A stretch of 64,000 bases of DNA from the NCBI GenBank assembly GCA_914767715.1, contig OU612070.1, positions 9,567,501 through 9,631,500 on the forward strand, written 5' to 3'. Made by a program: the position numbers and the translations under genes. Position 1 is the first letter of the stretch, and each line of letters opens with the position of its first letter. Origin of the DNA: Membranipora membranacea (taxonomy: Eukaryota > Bryozoa > Gymnolaemata > Cheilostomatida > Membraniporidae). The notes under the pieces are model-generated. The model saw only the letters and a list, made by a program, of their open reading frames with translations, did not search any database and had not been told where the DNA came from. Positions 34,961-46,888 of this stretch are shown here, piece after piece.

Positions 34961-36590
34961 GTATTCATATTTTGATTAAGCACTTTATTCTACTGCCCAG
35001 ACTCATGAAATTGACAAATCAGTCAATCCAGTTAAATAAAAGGGAATTATGGGATATCACATAGAAAACAGCTCGTTGTGCAAAAACTTGCTCTTAGTTT
35101 TAATGTTATACAGTTTGAAGTGATCTTTCCTCAAGATGATTTGGCAACTCCCACCGCACTTTGATTGTAGTAAAGACCGAAAACTATTTGTACCATTGCA
35201 TAACTATGACTATGATTTTTCTCCATCACATCTTAACCGAAGCAAAAAATCGATTGGATTGAGCCTGGGCAGGCTGTTGGGGTGGGTGGGTGGATGGGGG
35301 CTAGCTGATACTCTGTGCTGCCACTCGAGCTATGCCTGTAAGCTTACATTGATCAGTAAGAAATCACCAGAAATACCGCCATTGAACAAAACAGAATTAA
35401 CTCACCTATATCTGGTCTCATCTTGCTCGGTAATTAGAATAGGATTTACTTTTCATGCACTGTAGGGCAAGATAATGTGAAGATTCTTCTATTCACAGTG
35501 ATTGGGATCAGTTATTTGCAATGCAATGCCATGAAGTAGATAGGCGATGCACATTGTCACAACTTTCACTATCTGTATTGTCTTGATTGTGTTCACAGGC
35601 TGAAATGGCAGAGGGAAAATAAACAAAAATAGCACAATGGCTTGTGTCATTCCAAAAGTATGCAAACGTAAGACTCTTCTGAAGGGTATTTCAAATAAAA
35701 TCAGCCAAAATCACGGTTGAGTGAGCAAGACCTGCTAGGGATCACCTTCTCAAATAACTCACTCCTTGATGGAACTACATAAATTCTGATTCAACGATTT
35801 TGTCTATTGAAAGACTAATGGATCAAGCTACCAAAAAACCGACACAAAGTATTTATTGACCTATTTTCTGTGAGGTATATATATATATAAGGCATTCAAT
35901 GTAGTAGACCTTCAAACTGCTTGTCAAAAGATATTAGGCTAAGGCAAACTGAGCAAATTTGTCTTATTGACTAGAGTGATATCATTTACAAGTAAATCGG
36001 TCCACGCTGGTATCACAACCTCAAAGTAATGTTCTTACCAGGAAGGGGTTAGCAGCTGAATAGTCTGGCTTTTACTGGCTCCTAGGGCTTCAGAAGAATG
36101 GCCACACTGTTTTTGGTTCAGATCGAGGACTTCTCCTGCTTAACTTGCAAAATGTCTGCAAGTAAAGATGAATATGAATATATAGTTGATGGTATGGTAG
36201 TGTTTGAAATCAAGTAAAGACATTGGCTTGCTTCTAAACTACCATCACACAGTAAAAATATAGCCAGAGATTACAAGACCGCTGTAATTTTCCAATGTTA
36301 GCATTGTTCTAATCCAACAGATATACAAAAGTCCACTCTAGTAAAAGCCTACAAAAGCAGACTCACCATATCGCAGATTTTCCAGTAGGTAATCAGTTTT
36401 GCAGTTCAATTCAAGGAGCAAAAACCAGTATCTTCTTCACATGCCAACGAACTAATACATTATTCTCTTTCAATTTTACGGCATCGCTGGTAAAAAAATG
36501 TGATAGCCCATTGTGTACCACTGTGCTATCATTCCAATGACATCATTCAATATCATAGTGTTATCTCCTCTCTTATTTTGCTAGCTACAG
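34961..36590. other. Intergenic sequence, nothing recognised
   Basis: A short (TA)n run lies near 35877-35888. A 109-codon plus frame at 35136-35465 has no domain. Possible splice sites near 36040 and 36366 (minus) could not be tied to an open frame. Confidence 0.35.
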
Positions 36591-36594
36591 GGCT

Positions 36595-36705
36595 GTCCTA
36601 CTCTACAGTGTGACTCTGTACGGAGTGAAAGCCAGGCGCCCCTCCCACACCCTCCCCGCCACGCTTACGGCGTGTGGATCGGGCTGCACCCGATCATTAT
36701 GCTCA
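36595..36705. other. GC-rich island with two small hairpins
   Basis: In otherwise AT-rich DNA this segment is strongly GC-rich. It holds the hairpin gatcgggctgcacccgatc (7-bp stem) and, next to it, cacgcttacggcgtg. It could be a structured RNA or a remnant of a foreign element; I recognise no family. Confidence 0.4.
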
Positions 36706-36806
36706 TCTCTAAAAAGTCAGTGAGTGAAATTTTAGAATATACGCCCCTGGCTGTGCAGAATTAAGAGCACAGGATCTCATTGATAGCAATCTCTGTAAAT
36801 TTAGTA

Positions 36807-37085
36807 AAGCCTGGTACCCATCAACTGCATAACTGTCCAAGGAACTCATCTGCGATCATGCACGACCACTTGTGCATTGCTGTGATTGGTGGGTACAAAA
36901 TACACAGAGATCGTGCGTTTACAAATATCTTCGCACGAAAGTAGAATTGATTCTACTTTCGTGCGATATGCTGTGCGATATGTTGTGCTGCATTTTGTGG
37001 TACCCACAAATTCTTTAATGATTGCCAGTGCAAAATCTTAGAAATTCCTGAGATTATAAAAGCACATTGGTGGGTACAAGGCTTA
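36807..37085. mobile_element. Short MITE with an internal perfect palindrome
   Basis: The ends aagcctggtaccca and tgggtacaaggctt are inverted partners. Inside, 36931-36966 is a perfect palindrome with 17-base arms (tcgcacgaaagtagaat and its complement) around the dinucleotide tg. A transcript would make a very stable stem. Confidence 0.75.
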
Positions 37086-37175
37086 ATGCATGCTACTGTA
37101 AGCAGGGCCTGGAAAGTTACAAGTCACCAGGAATCACATGAGTAATAAGTTGTTGTACTTAGTATAGAATAGTTT

Positions 37176-37609
37176 TGTAACAGCCATCACCTGTCATGTA
37201 TCAGGTCATGACAGTGACCGCTCTGGCTGTCACTGGAAATGCCATAATAATAAACATTTTTTATTAACTTCCAGTGGCAGAAATAATAACCTTTTAATAG
37301 ATATTTATTACATTAATAATGACCAACTTATGGGCTGTGTCCTGGTGTGCAGTGTTACCCTTTGCCATCTTGATGAGTGTGAGCCAATTAATTATCGCTT
37401 TGCTATTGCCTAGTTTTTGCAGTTTAATTGATATCATATGATGTCCTGTTTTCACATCCTTTTGGTGATACTATATAAGAGATTGTTTTTACTCAGTTTA
37501 GTGTGTGTTGTTTGAGAGAGCAATAAAGATGCTGGTGTGCAATTAAAAGTCTCGTCAATTCACCCTAGTAACCGCTCAGTGTGCGGCATAGTGGTTTAGT
37601 GCCGTCACA
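37176..37609 (+). mobile_element. Solo LTR, 434 bp, with 4-bp TSD
   Basis: The sequence starts TGTAACAG and ends GTCACA, the TG...CA form of LTRs, and is flanked by GTTT on both sides (37172-37175 and 37610-37613). A TATA box (tatataag) lies at 37472 and a polyadenylation signal (aataaa) at 37522, in the order of a U3-R-U5 LTR on the plus strand. No internal retroelement sequence adjoins it, so it is a solo LTR left by recombination. It is different from the LTRs at 43.7 and 50 kb. Confidence 0.85.
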
Positions 37610-37613
37610 GTTT

Positions 37614-38088
37614 CCTCCTTGAATATGAACGCACAACTTCCACAATAACATAGTCACATCTAAAATTCTATCTCTTTATAATAATGTTTGTTTTCTAAAT
37701 TTTTGCAGTTTTAAAAGCTACAGGAAGAAAATTAACATCGGTTTTAAAATTAAATCATAAGTCACTACTAAAATTGTGGTTTGAAAATGCAATACTTTAC
37801 TGTGATACTATAATATTCACTTCTCACCGCACAAGCTAACAAGCAAAATGTAACATCCAGCTCGCTGTGATATAATAATACATTGGTTACTCAGAATAAA
37901 AACTATTATATCTTCAAGACAGTATTATTATCAATATATCTAACTCAATATCCATGTAAGACAATCAAGGTATTTTCGAAACTTTACACCTTTATTCCAC
38001 AGTTGTTTGATATTATGGTGACACTGATATATATATATATATATAAGCTTTAAATCTGAGTTATGTTGTGGCCTTTACCTGTAGACTG
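37614..38088. other. 3' flank of the cysteine-rich gene
   Basis: No gene was recognised. A (TA)n microsatellite lies at about 38028-38044. Confidence 0.5.
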
Positions 38089-39446
38089 TCAAGCGCAAAT
38101 AACCCGAGCTACAATCCTACAATGTGATGTGTCACTGACAGTATGCGAGCCGCACCCCCTGCCGTACCTAACTACAGGGGTAACATCCTCTTCTATGTAG
38201 CTGTGCTGAATTCCACTCTCATATATCATCGGTATATCACACTGATAACCTGTTGGTAATGCCGAAAGGTCATACTGTGCACGCCGTCGAACTTTGTATG
38301 TGGGACCATGAGTTATTGTACATCCAGGCCAAAGAGATTCTCTCTTGACTCTGCTCATTGCATGCCGTGCATATCGTTGCGGATAGAACGGGTTGCAAAA
38401 AGTTAACTTCTGAATATTGCATCTTTGGCTCCACATTGAGATACTTCGTCTCAATCTTCGTGGTCGGTTCATCAGTGATTTGAAGACAAACATATATGTT
38501 TGTGTGGGTGTACGTTGGCTTGTTGGTGATGGCCCAGGACTTGTGCATCTGATGGCGTTCTATATTTGAAAATAAATCAAATTATTGTGTGTGCACTGCG
38601 ATGCGAGGGGTAAGAATCTAGAAAGGTTATTGCAATTTAGATCGATTGGAAGAAATTGACTATCTGAGTATTAAATATCAAAAATCACAATCGACCTTGA
38701 GAAGAAAGACTTTTCTCTTTGACACTTCACTGATTGAAATCATAATATATCTGCATAACATATCATGACATGAACAAATCTGAACAGTGTTTACATGTAA
38801 CTCACTCTAATTGTTGTTTTGGATGTCGGGCTCCTATCATCTCGATAACAGGTGACCTGTAATTCAAGTAATGAGCAAGTTAATATAGGTTTATAGAGGA
38901 AGCCATCGTTTGTGTGTAGTGTTGTCAATCCTAGGATCATGGGATTAACTGATAAAACAATAATAGCCTATATTTTATCCCAAGGTTAATATTCAGTGTA
39001 ACTAGAATACATTTTAGCAGTGAGAGGTCATATATAAATGTAAGGTGTCAGGAGCGTAACACAAGGCTCCAATTAACTGTTGACAGTTGACTATGCCCTT
39101 AGACAGTATAGTCCTTAAAGACAAGAATATGAAAATAAGTAATATATTATGAGATTCTTATGACAAGGATACAGATTTCCATTCTTCCAGAAGTTCTACT
39201 ACAATGCGCACATCAGCTGTTTGAACTGCATAGTATGTCATAAGGTATGGCTCTGTGAGAAATGACATTTAAGATTGGTACAGAAGTACGTTATCTAGAA
39301 GTATTTGAGAGGATGAGATTATATCGCTTTTAATTTTAAACACAAGCCATCCTGAGAATTGATCTACATATATATACATCAGCGCACCAACCCACCTTGC
39401 TTACTGATATGAATACGATTAGGAAAGGCAGAGCAGTGAACCTCAT
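38089..39446 (-). CDS. Secreted cysteine-rich protein, possible cystine-knot cytokine
   Basis: Three exons on the minus strand, all phase 0 with GT-AG introns: 39396-39446, 38806-38856 and 38089-38559 (stop). They give 190 residues. Exon 1 is a signal peptide (MRFTALPFLIVFISVSK). A basic site RPRRLRR at residues 66-72 fits furin cleavage and would release a mature part of about 118 residues. This holds cysteines at 81, 89, 114, 141, 170, 181 and 189, with no membrane helix, so it should be exported. The order RSISMW, YPQRYARHA, PGC, then GRGCGSH loosely recalls the IL-17 pattern (RSxSPW, YPxxIxEA, GC, VGCTC), but spacing and cysteine pairs do not fit fully. It could equally be another cystine-knot factor or a lineage-specific protein. 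No TATA box is apparent. Confidence 0.7.
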
Positions 39447-41509
39447 TCTGTCAGCCTTTTGATCGCAAACAGATACAGTGTGAAGCTATCCTTCACTGAG
39501 TTGCTGTGGTTTGTGTTAATCTTGCGCTGGCATAAGTTATCATCCAGTAAAGTAGAAGCAAAAAAATTGACATCTATCTATAGTGTCTGATTTGAATACA
39601 ACATTTACAGTGCTTTTCTGACACACTCAGAACTACCGCTGGCAAGTATTAAAAGTATCTAGTTTAAGGCTGCAATATTTGACAAGATGTGAACCTTTGA
39701 TCTTAGTTTCAACAAACACCCAAACCTTAGGGCAGCGCACACACGCCCCTAAAATGAAATCCAAATACTGACTGTTTTTCCTTTTTTGTTTAGTTTACAG
39801 CTTATCCTCAAACTACATAATAAATTTGGTGATGATTGAAACTGTATGCCATTCTCAAAGTGTTTGGATGTTAGGAAAGACTATCTATGATAATATGATC
39901 TATGTAAGTGTATCTTTTGTTTGAATATGTTGATGTAATCAGATGTCAAAGGTCCAAAAATTTGATTAGAAATTATTGTTTATTTATGTTAGTCTCAGTA
40001 CCAGACAGATATGTCCATGTAAGCAATTAAGTTTTATGAAAGAGTCTAATCAAGTGAATTATTCTGGCTCTGTGTCTGAATCTTGCCTGTATGTTGTCCT
40101 ATGTGTAACTCAGGGGGTTCATAACTGTGATTCAAATGAGTGTATGCTACTTGTCTATGTCGATTAAAAAGTAGCGTGTTTCAGATTATTTGAGCTTTTG
40201 TACAATCGGAGTTGCCCTCTCACTAAGCATGTGGGGAAAACTCAGGTATCAGTGTGTACTCTAGTTGCAGGATGAGAGGCAGATTTCACCCGTCAGGTTT
40301 CATCTTGGACGTCTCACAGGATCTGGTCTCAGTCCCACGAGGATAATGGTATGACCTTAGGGGAGAGAAACCAGGATTCCCCTTAGCAAATCTTAATGAT
40401 AGCAGCAGGTCTTATAAACAAAACAAGTATTTTTATAATGTTATAATGGTAATTATTAATTTATTCGATAAATGAAATTTAACACAAAAACTCTTATTTG
40501 GGGAACACAAAAGAATTAATTGCAATTGTGTGAAATGATTTTGCAATTTTTCTTAGAAAATCCATGTTTATTTATTTATGTTGAATTATCTTCACCAGCA
40601 AAAGTTAAATTAGGCGATGAGGAAATAAAAAGGGACAACTCCAATCATAAATTTTGAACACAATTTCTCCTAGAAATAACATAATATAATATAATCACCA
40701 CAAAATTGAAACATAAAGGCTGCAGATATACATTTAGCTCATCAGGTTTGAGTATTGATAATCTGGCTTAATAAATGGTTGATGAAATAAACTTGCTGAA
40801 CATACTTGACAAAACAAAACAGTCTGAAGTATTTTGAAGTCACAGAACCAATAACTCTGCTGTTTGACAGTGTTCCAACAGTAAAAACCCCTATAGCATG
40901 CGGCCCCCTGGCAATTTGAAGGTTGTTGAAGCCAACAATCATGTTTATTAGTTTCTGCCGTGAAATTGATCTTTAAAAAACAGTTCAACGTTAATTAGTA
41001 ACTTCAACCTATGGGCTTGCGCAGTGGAGAGATTTATGACATTTATGACAAACAGCCATGACAAAGCCTTCGAATATTCACACAAAAAACAATATGGGGA
41101 TGATATTAGTTCTAAGAGTATGAAAATCAAAATTGTGCAACCAGTTCACAAACCAAACACAATAAATACATTGATTGATTATCGCTTCTTAAGCATCATT
41201 ATGCCTTCTTCCGTTTATACCAGGATAATAAACTATGATTGAGCCTCTTAAAATCGGACATTGGTTTGCTTCATGCTCAAATATCCAGATTTACCTACAA
41301 TAAATTTTCAGGTGTAGGTTCTGGGACAGTCATGTCCAGGCCTTAGAACATGAATGCGTGCAGAGTACAAGCCAGGTACCAAGTTTCCAGGTACACACAT
41401 GTCTGGAAGTGTTTGTTGCCACTATTTACATTCATCGAAGCAATGATTAGGCGTCTGTCTATGGGAAAGAGACGCTACAGTTCGGTTTTGCTGATCTTAT
41501 GTTCAAGCT
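39447..41509. other. Intergenic sequence, nothing recognised
   Basis: Short frames at 39976-40167 and 40734-41242 overlap each other on both strands and carry no family features. Confidence 0.4.
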
Positions 41510-43337
41510 CTAATCACTCTCTATTGGAGCATCATCATTTGTCTTAGCAATTTTCCAATGAGCTCCGTTTTCTTTACCATGCAAAAGGCATGTGTGACCA
41601 TCCATTTGTCCCAACTGGTTCGGGATTGGGAGGAAAGAAGCGGATATTCCAAATGTTGAATATGAAGAAGATGTTGATGAATGGCCTTCCTGACATATTG
41701 GGCGCGGACCATGAGCCCAGAATTCCATGTAATCTCGGCACTTGCCTGTATCATCTCTTATTGTTTTATTGTTTCGCACCATCCCATTTTTGAACTCAAG
41801 ACCGAGCGGCTCACAACTTTTGAAGTTATTAATATTGAACAAGCAGAATTCAGCCATTGGATATTCATCGACACGATCTTGAACCCTTTTCTCGATCGAA
41901 GTGTCAACTGTCAAGTGTGTTTTTGATGCAAATGGTTGGGCCTCCAAATAATGATTGTTTCCGTTTCGGTATTCAAGATAGTTGGAACAACCATCTTTTG
42001 CGATCATGCCATTTGGATTTTTTCCTTTGTTAGGCTGTGTGTAAAAATCCAATCCGGAGTCCGATGCCCTCATTTGCTTAGATGCTCCGCAGTTTTGTGG
42101 GTCCGTTGTCCATGATGCTTCAATATGTGCCAGTAATGACGGGGTTCCCATCGTTTGTTTCTGACTTTCCCAGCTAAATAGCGGATCATTATAGATAAAA
42201 TCTTCAGGCACCTCGACGTTAGGTGATAATCCTTTGAACACCATAGAAAACATTCGCAGACCCTCATGCTGATTGAAGTGGATATTTCCGTTTTTTGAGA
42301 GTTTAAGGACAGATCTTAGCCTGTGGACACTCAAAGTCAGTCCGCAACAATCTTGCGAGGTCTTGAGTGTGGCCCCATCTTCAACGGCGGACACTATGCA
42401 TGACTGTATCGAGCTGAATGTTGGATCGGAGTCACTGCTGACATGCCTGTATACCTAGTATGTAGAAACAGACTTAATCAGGCAAAAAAAAACTTATTGA
42501 GCTTACGCATTTTGCTTGCAATTGTTATAGATGAGATGCCCAAATTTGGTTGTTCATCTGCATCTATCGGTGCAGTGAATATAAACTACAAAAGTTCTCG
42601 GAGCATTGAATACAGGCCTTGGTATCATCAGACAATAGGTATGTGTGAGTTTAGAGTGATGAGGACTACATTATAGTTCTGCCCAAATGGCATTTTGGAA
42701 ACTTAATTGTTTGCAAATAAGAGATAAAAGGAGAATATTGATTACATGCCTTATCATCTCCCATCATGATGATTGACTGCTCCAGAGAAGTTCCCTCTGT
42801 TTCCATGTTCAAGATCAGTTGGCTGCCCTTGCTGCAACTCAATGATTCCGCACTCTCAGAAGTTACTCTCAGATCTTGCAAGTGATCCCTAAATGCTCCT
42901 TTGATATCTAGAACTTTACTTCCATCATTAAGACAATTCAAAATTCCAAAGCATGGTAGACCATTCAGCCTTCTACTGTTTTGTGGGTTTTGGCCCAAAA
43001 GAAATTGCTTGTGCTGTTGTAGTTTTGACTTTATCTGAGGGCTTGTGAAGAATCTTGATGTTACCATCCACCCTTCACACGCTTTTAGTTCTAGTGTAGA
43101 GGTTTTTAGTTTCTTTTCTCTGTTTTTCCTCTGCTCCATAAATGCAACTCCCTCTACGACAAAGACAGTAGTTGTGCATTGTCCTGCATTGATGATGGAT
43201 GACACAATTGCTGTGATGACATCTGGACTATTTGTTCTGCCCTCACTTTCGTCAACCTTTGCCAGATAGTTGTAAGTCTTTATCTGTTCACTTTCAAGCA
43301 AGCTTTGTCTTTGGGTATATTCCATCCATGATGCCAT
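41510..43337 (-). CDS. Hypothetical protein, 510 residues, GC-AG intron
   Basis: Two coding exons on the minus strand: 42750-43337 (196 codons, from MASWMEYTQRQSLLESEQIK) and 41510-42454 (314 codons and stop, ending DDAPIESD). Both are phase 0. The joining intron of 295 bp begins gcatgt and ends ctag after a pyrimidine-rich stretch, so it looks like a GC-AG intron; the GT four bases further on (gtaatc) gives no phase-matching acceptor that I can find. An in-frame TAA precedes the ATG and an acceptor (tttttttcttag) at 43357 implies an upstream non-coding exon. No signal peptide or membrane helix is seen. One basic stretch (EQRKNREKKLK) is visible, with no domain I recognise. It lies about 325 bp from an LTR retroelement but outside it, and its composition is gene-like. 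Confidence 0.65.
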
Positions 43338-43683
43338 CCTTTTATATTAGTGTCCTCTAAGAAAAAAACAACAGTGCCTGTTAAAGAATTTTGTATAATT
43401 TTTCTAACACCTTACCCGCTCCATCCCTATTCAACAGAGGTCAAAGGCAAAATGAGAACACAGTGATTATGGCGCTACAGCTTATCCAGTAAAAGAAAAA
43501 CATTACCGCGGTCCTATCCATGAAATGTCAGCCCCATTGATAAATACTCAATCGCATGAGTACTTTGAAAAACCTGTGTTAAATGTGTCATGACGATTTG
43601 AAGCACCATTCTTCCCATCCTTGGTGTCTAATTGATTCATGATTCAACTGATGATGGGAATTGGGGAAATAAGTCTTGAATAT
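43338..43683. other. Gap between hypothetical gene and retroelement
   Basis: It holds the presumed 5' untranslated start and promoter of the 510-residue gene. Nothing specific was recognised beyond the splice acceptor at 43357. Confidence 0.4.
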
Positions 43684-44130
43684 TGTGGTTCCGTGGGTTT
43701 TGTGTCGATGGCTGGCAGCACAACACAGATTAGTACTGGGTGGGCCTCATCGTGGCTTACGTCCGATTGCTAGGTGGATACTGCTGAGGTGTTTTGATAT
43801 GTCTTTTATAATAGAAAGGTTCTATTGATGGTCTAAATGCATATGATTAAAGATATAAAACTAGTTGATGATGATACAATGACACGGAATGAGCACAGAA
43901 TGCACAGACCGCCAGATTTAAAACAAACTATTGATAAAGACGTATAACGCTGCTGTAACAATATTGAATCAACACGAGAAAACTAACAATTGACTCTTAT
44001 TGGCTACTGAAAAGCTTTTTATACTACTAGGTGATCGTATGTTCGTATTGCAAACTTATTAATCTACTTGCTGATTGGCTGGCTAGGTATAGGGGAGTGT
44101 TAATTTCCCAGCAGCTCTGCACACAACACA
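43684..44130 (-). repeat. 3' LTR of the gypsy element
   Basis: It begins TGTGTTGTGTGCAGAGCTGC on the minus strand and ends ACCACA. It shares cctatacctagccagccaat, gatgatgatacaatgaca and gtggatactgctg blocks with the 5' LTR. A purine-rich tract (aaaaggaataag) just before its start is a likely polypurine tract. Confidence 0.8.
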
Positions 44131-44131
44131 C

Positions 44132-44426
44132 TTATTCCTTTTGGTTAGCATAGTGTCCACACCTAACCAAAAATCTTGGGTTTCGGACTAGATATATAAT
44201 ACTCAAGTCTGTCCAACTTTGCTTTCGCGATTGTAAATTCCAGATCTTGGCAATATCGCTGGCACCGGTTGAGGCGGGCCTCAGCGTTAGCGATGATGAA
44301 GTCTTTTCTTGCAAGATATTCATTCACTGTCACAAAGTCCTCCATTGACTCATTGTGGTGTTGGAGATCCATTGGTTTGTGGACACTCGGTTCCACCTTT
44401 TCTGCCATTTTGAGTATCAGTGTCAC
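44132..44426 (-). pseudogene. Gypsy internal remnant before the 3' LTR
   Basis: A minus frame (VEPSVHKPMDLQHHNESMED and onward) lies between the RT break and the 3' LTR. It has charged, helix-prone composition but no RNase H or integrase motif. It may be a non-catalytic part of the element or DNA brought in by the deletion. Confidence 0.35.
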
Positions 44427-44697
44427 CTGCAGGCGCTTCCTGGGTTTCCAAGCTTTCTATGCGCCTATTGTCTCTCCGCCTTTGTGTGGGGCTCTTGAGA
44501 CTTGGAGAGCGATGTCTGTGTGAACCAGTGGTACGCCATTTCCACAGACCGTATTTAGTGACAAAAGCTGCTTTGTCAGTGGCATCTTCATCCAGCGGCG
44601 CCTGCCAATATCCGGATAACAGGTCAAGGGTGGAGAAATACTGACTACCGGCGACCGAGTCCAGAGATTTGTCAATCCGCGGCAACGCATACGGCAT
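44350..44697 (-). pseudogene. Truncated Ty3/gypsy reverse transcriptase
   Basis: The frame has the RT palm entry region (MPYALPRIDKSLDSVAGSQY, then FSTLDLLSGYWQ and FVTKYGLWKWR), typical of gypsy-group polymerases. The expected continuation to the YxDD active site is absent and the frame runs into unrelated sequence. It is a deletion-bearing, inactive remnant. Confidence 0.85.
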
Positions 44698-45547
44698 GTC
44701 ACTGAGTGGAGCCGTTTGTAGTCAATGCAGAATCTTCACTGCTGGTCCCTTCACCTCACTAGCACCACCGGACTTGACCAGGCAGAATCAGCTTGCTGCA
44801 GCTCTTTCACTTGTCGGACTATTTCCTTGGCCTCGTCTCTCCCATTCTCCGTGGCCACTGTCAGATTTCTGAGTTCCTGGCTTCACTGGGATTGAATGTT
44901 TAATCAGCTCTGTCTTCCCATATACGTGTCCCCAGTGTTAAAACACTGGAATACTTAGACAGAATTTTTGGCAGCGCTAACTACTTCCCATCATCAGTCA
45001 CCTCCTGTACAGCCGCATCTTACAGCCCCTCCTAGGTGCTCAGGCACCAAGTTTTGAGTGCACCATGCACTCCTCTGTCCCCTCTCTTTGCTCTTCCTGG
45101 ATGTGGTGCTTACTGATGGTGGTGAATTTAGCTTTGGTGCTTTTGTCCGCAGGCAGACATTGCTGCTCGATTGTTGGGTTTGAGCACTTGACAAGAATTC
45201 TACTGCGTTTCTCTCGGATGTTGCTTACAGTCGATGCCACTAGTAAGGAGGGATAGTCTGAACCATCCACCAAAACCCAGGTCTTCCTTTTACTAACCCA
45301 CTCAGCAGACAGCATTCGGTATTTTAACCTCAAGGAGAACATGGAGTTTAGCCGATATGGCCTGTCCCTTCCTGTCCATGCAGCATAGTAATTCACCATT
45401 AACTTCAATCTTTGACTCCTCAGACATTAGTTCTCCACGGTGTCTCCTCAGAAACGGCATGCCAATGGTGGCATCTTTGTTGATTGATGCAACCAGGAAT
45501 TCATCTTCGAAAGGCAAATTTCTGAGTTAACCAGTAACATTGAATTG

Positions 45548-45799
45548 TCAAGAAAAGACCATGCGAGATCCATCCGCCAGTGTAGCTGTTGAGTCGACAG
45601 GACGAAGCTTAGCTTTGCTGATGGGCGAAAACTTGTCACAGACATGTTGTGCCAACATGTTTGTAGTGCATCCTGTGTCTATCAGTAGGTGTATGGATTT
45701 CCCTTCTACCCTTCCGGGCAGAAAGTAGTTGGCTAAATGTGGTTCCTCGTTAGCATGGTGAGATTGAGTGAGTGAGTTGACGACGTCCCAAGAGGACAT
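45548..45799 (-). pseudogene. Retropepsin (aspartic protease) remnant of the gypsy element
   Basis: The frame includes IHLLIDTGCTTNMLAQ, with the DTG catalytic triad of retroviral-type proteases, and lies upstream of the RT remnant in the expected order. The sequence between it and RT is broken into several frames, so no intact polyprotein remains. Confidence 0.8.
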
Positions 45800-46873
45800 T
45801 CATCCAATGGCACCTCGGAGACTGACCATGTTGTCATGGGTCCTGCCTAGTGAAACGAGAGGTCACCTGTAGGCTAATCTAAAGTTTCACACTGATCAGG
45901 GCTTCTAGTCAACCGTGACTGCTGTTAGGTAGTCTCAATTGCAGCTTTAGATGTTGTTAGAGCTGATTGCAGGTGTCCCTTCTTACCAGCCAAAGCATCC
46001 CCTGGTGTTTTGAAAGGTTGACATGTGTTCAGTTCACCCCTGGCTCCCGATGCTTCACTTGGTGTCAGTCATGTTCGCTCACTTTGGTTAGCCTCCTTCA
46101 TCTCAGCTATCTGCTGCCCATTGCTAATGTTATGCTCCCTAAGCTGTAACTTCAGAGCAAACGGCAACACTGAACATCCAGGTCCCTCGGATCAACATGT
46201 CACCCTCAATCTCTCATTGCCATTTTCAGTTCCACAGGTGGCATTTGGTCTTTTTGATCCTGCAGACCTTCCCTGTACTTGTACCTGTACTACATTTGAT
46301 TGCACGTTTCTTAGTGCCTTCCGATTTCAGCTGACCACCAGCATTGGCCTTATCTTCCATCAGCATTTTGATGGCTTCCACTATTGCCTTGACACCATCC
46401 TAAATCTGCAGGAGCCTGTCAGTCTGGACATCACATGCCATCCCTTCCTATTACGCAACCATCTATCCGCGGCTGGTATGGAATCCTCCAATATGTGTGA
46501 ATTCCTCTGCTGTTCTTACAGCTTCAGCTATGTTATTGGATGGAACAGCCAAAATGTGTTGTCGCTTCTGAGCATTAATTATGCCTCGACCGAAGTTGTC
46601 TAGAATCAAAGCCATGCAGTTGAATACTGGAATCTCTGGATAGGCAAAATTTACCAGTTTCTCAACTTTATATCCATACGCATGCCATGTTTGCTTCGCA
46701 TATTGGAGGTACGCTTGACCCTCTCCCGGGCTTGCCTTGGCTTGGTACCAAATTGAGAATGTCTCCCCATTTCAACAATCTCCAGCCTCACCTGGCCTCT
46801 TCTGAAGATTCAGCGAGAAAGCTTGCTCATCCCAATTGTCGGCCCTGGCCACATCCTGAAACTGATGAATGTC
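45800..46873 (-). pseudogene. Gypsy gag remnant, 3' part
   Basis: The minus strand just downstream of the LINE continues a gag-like frame (VDVETFI, then after a shift VARADNWDEQ and SLNLQ). The part toward the protease is interrupted by frameshifts, and I found no intact zinc knuckle. Long plus-strand frames here (for example 46025-46603) are antisense shadows. Confidence 0.6.
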
Positions 46874-46888
46874 TCAACATCCACTTTC

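Noticed and set aside
35136-35465. 109-codon plus-strand frame
   Set aside because: No family features; Ser and Leu spread without pattern, no promoter or splice support.
36600-36660. Hammerhead ribozyme
   Set aside because: A gagtgaaa segment follows a stem, but the CTGANGA core is not present in the right place on either strand.
46025-46603. 192-codon plus-strand frame
   Set aside because: Lies antisense over the gypsy gag remnant; the coding signal is on the minus strand.
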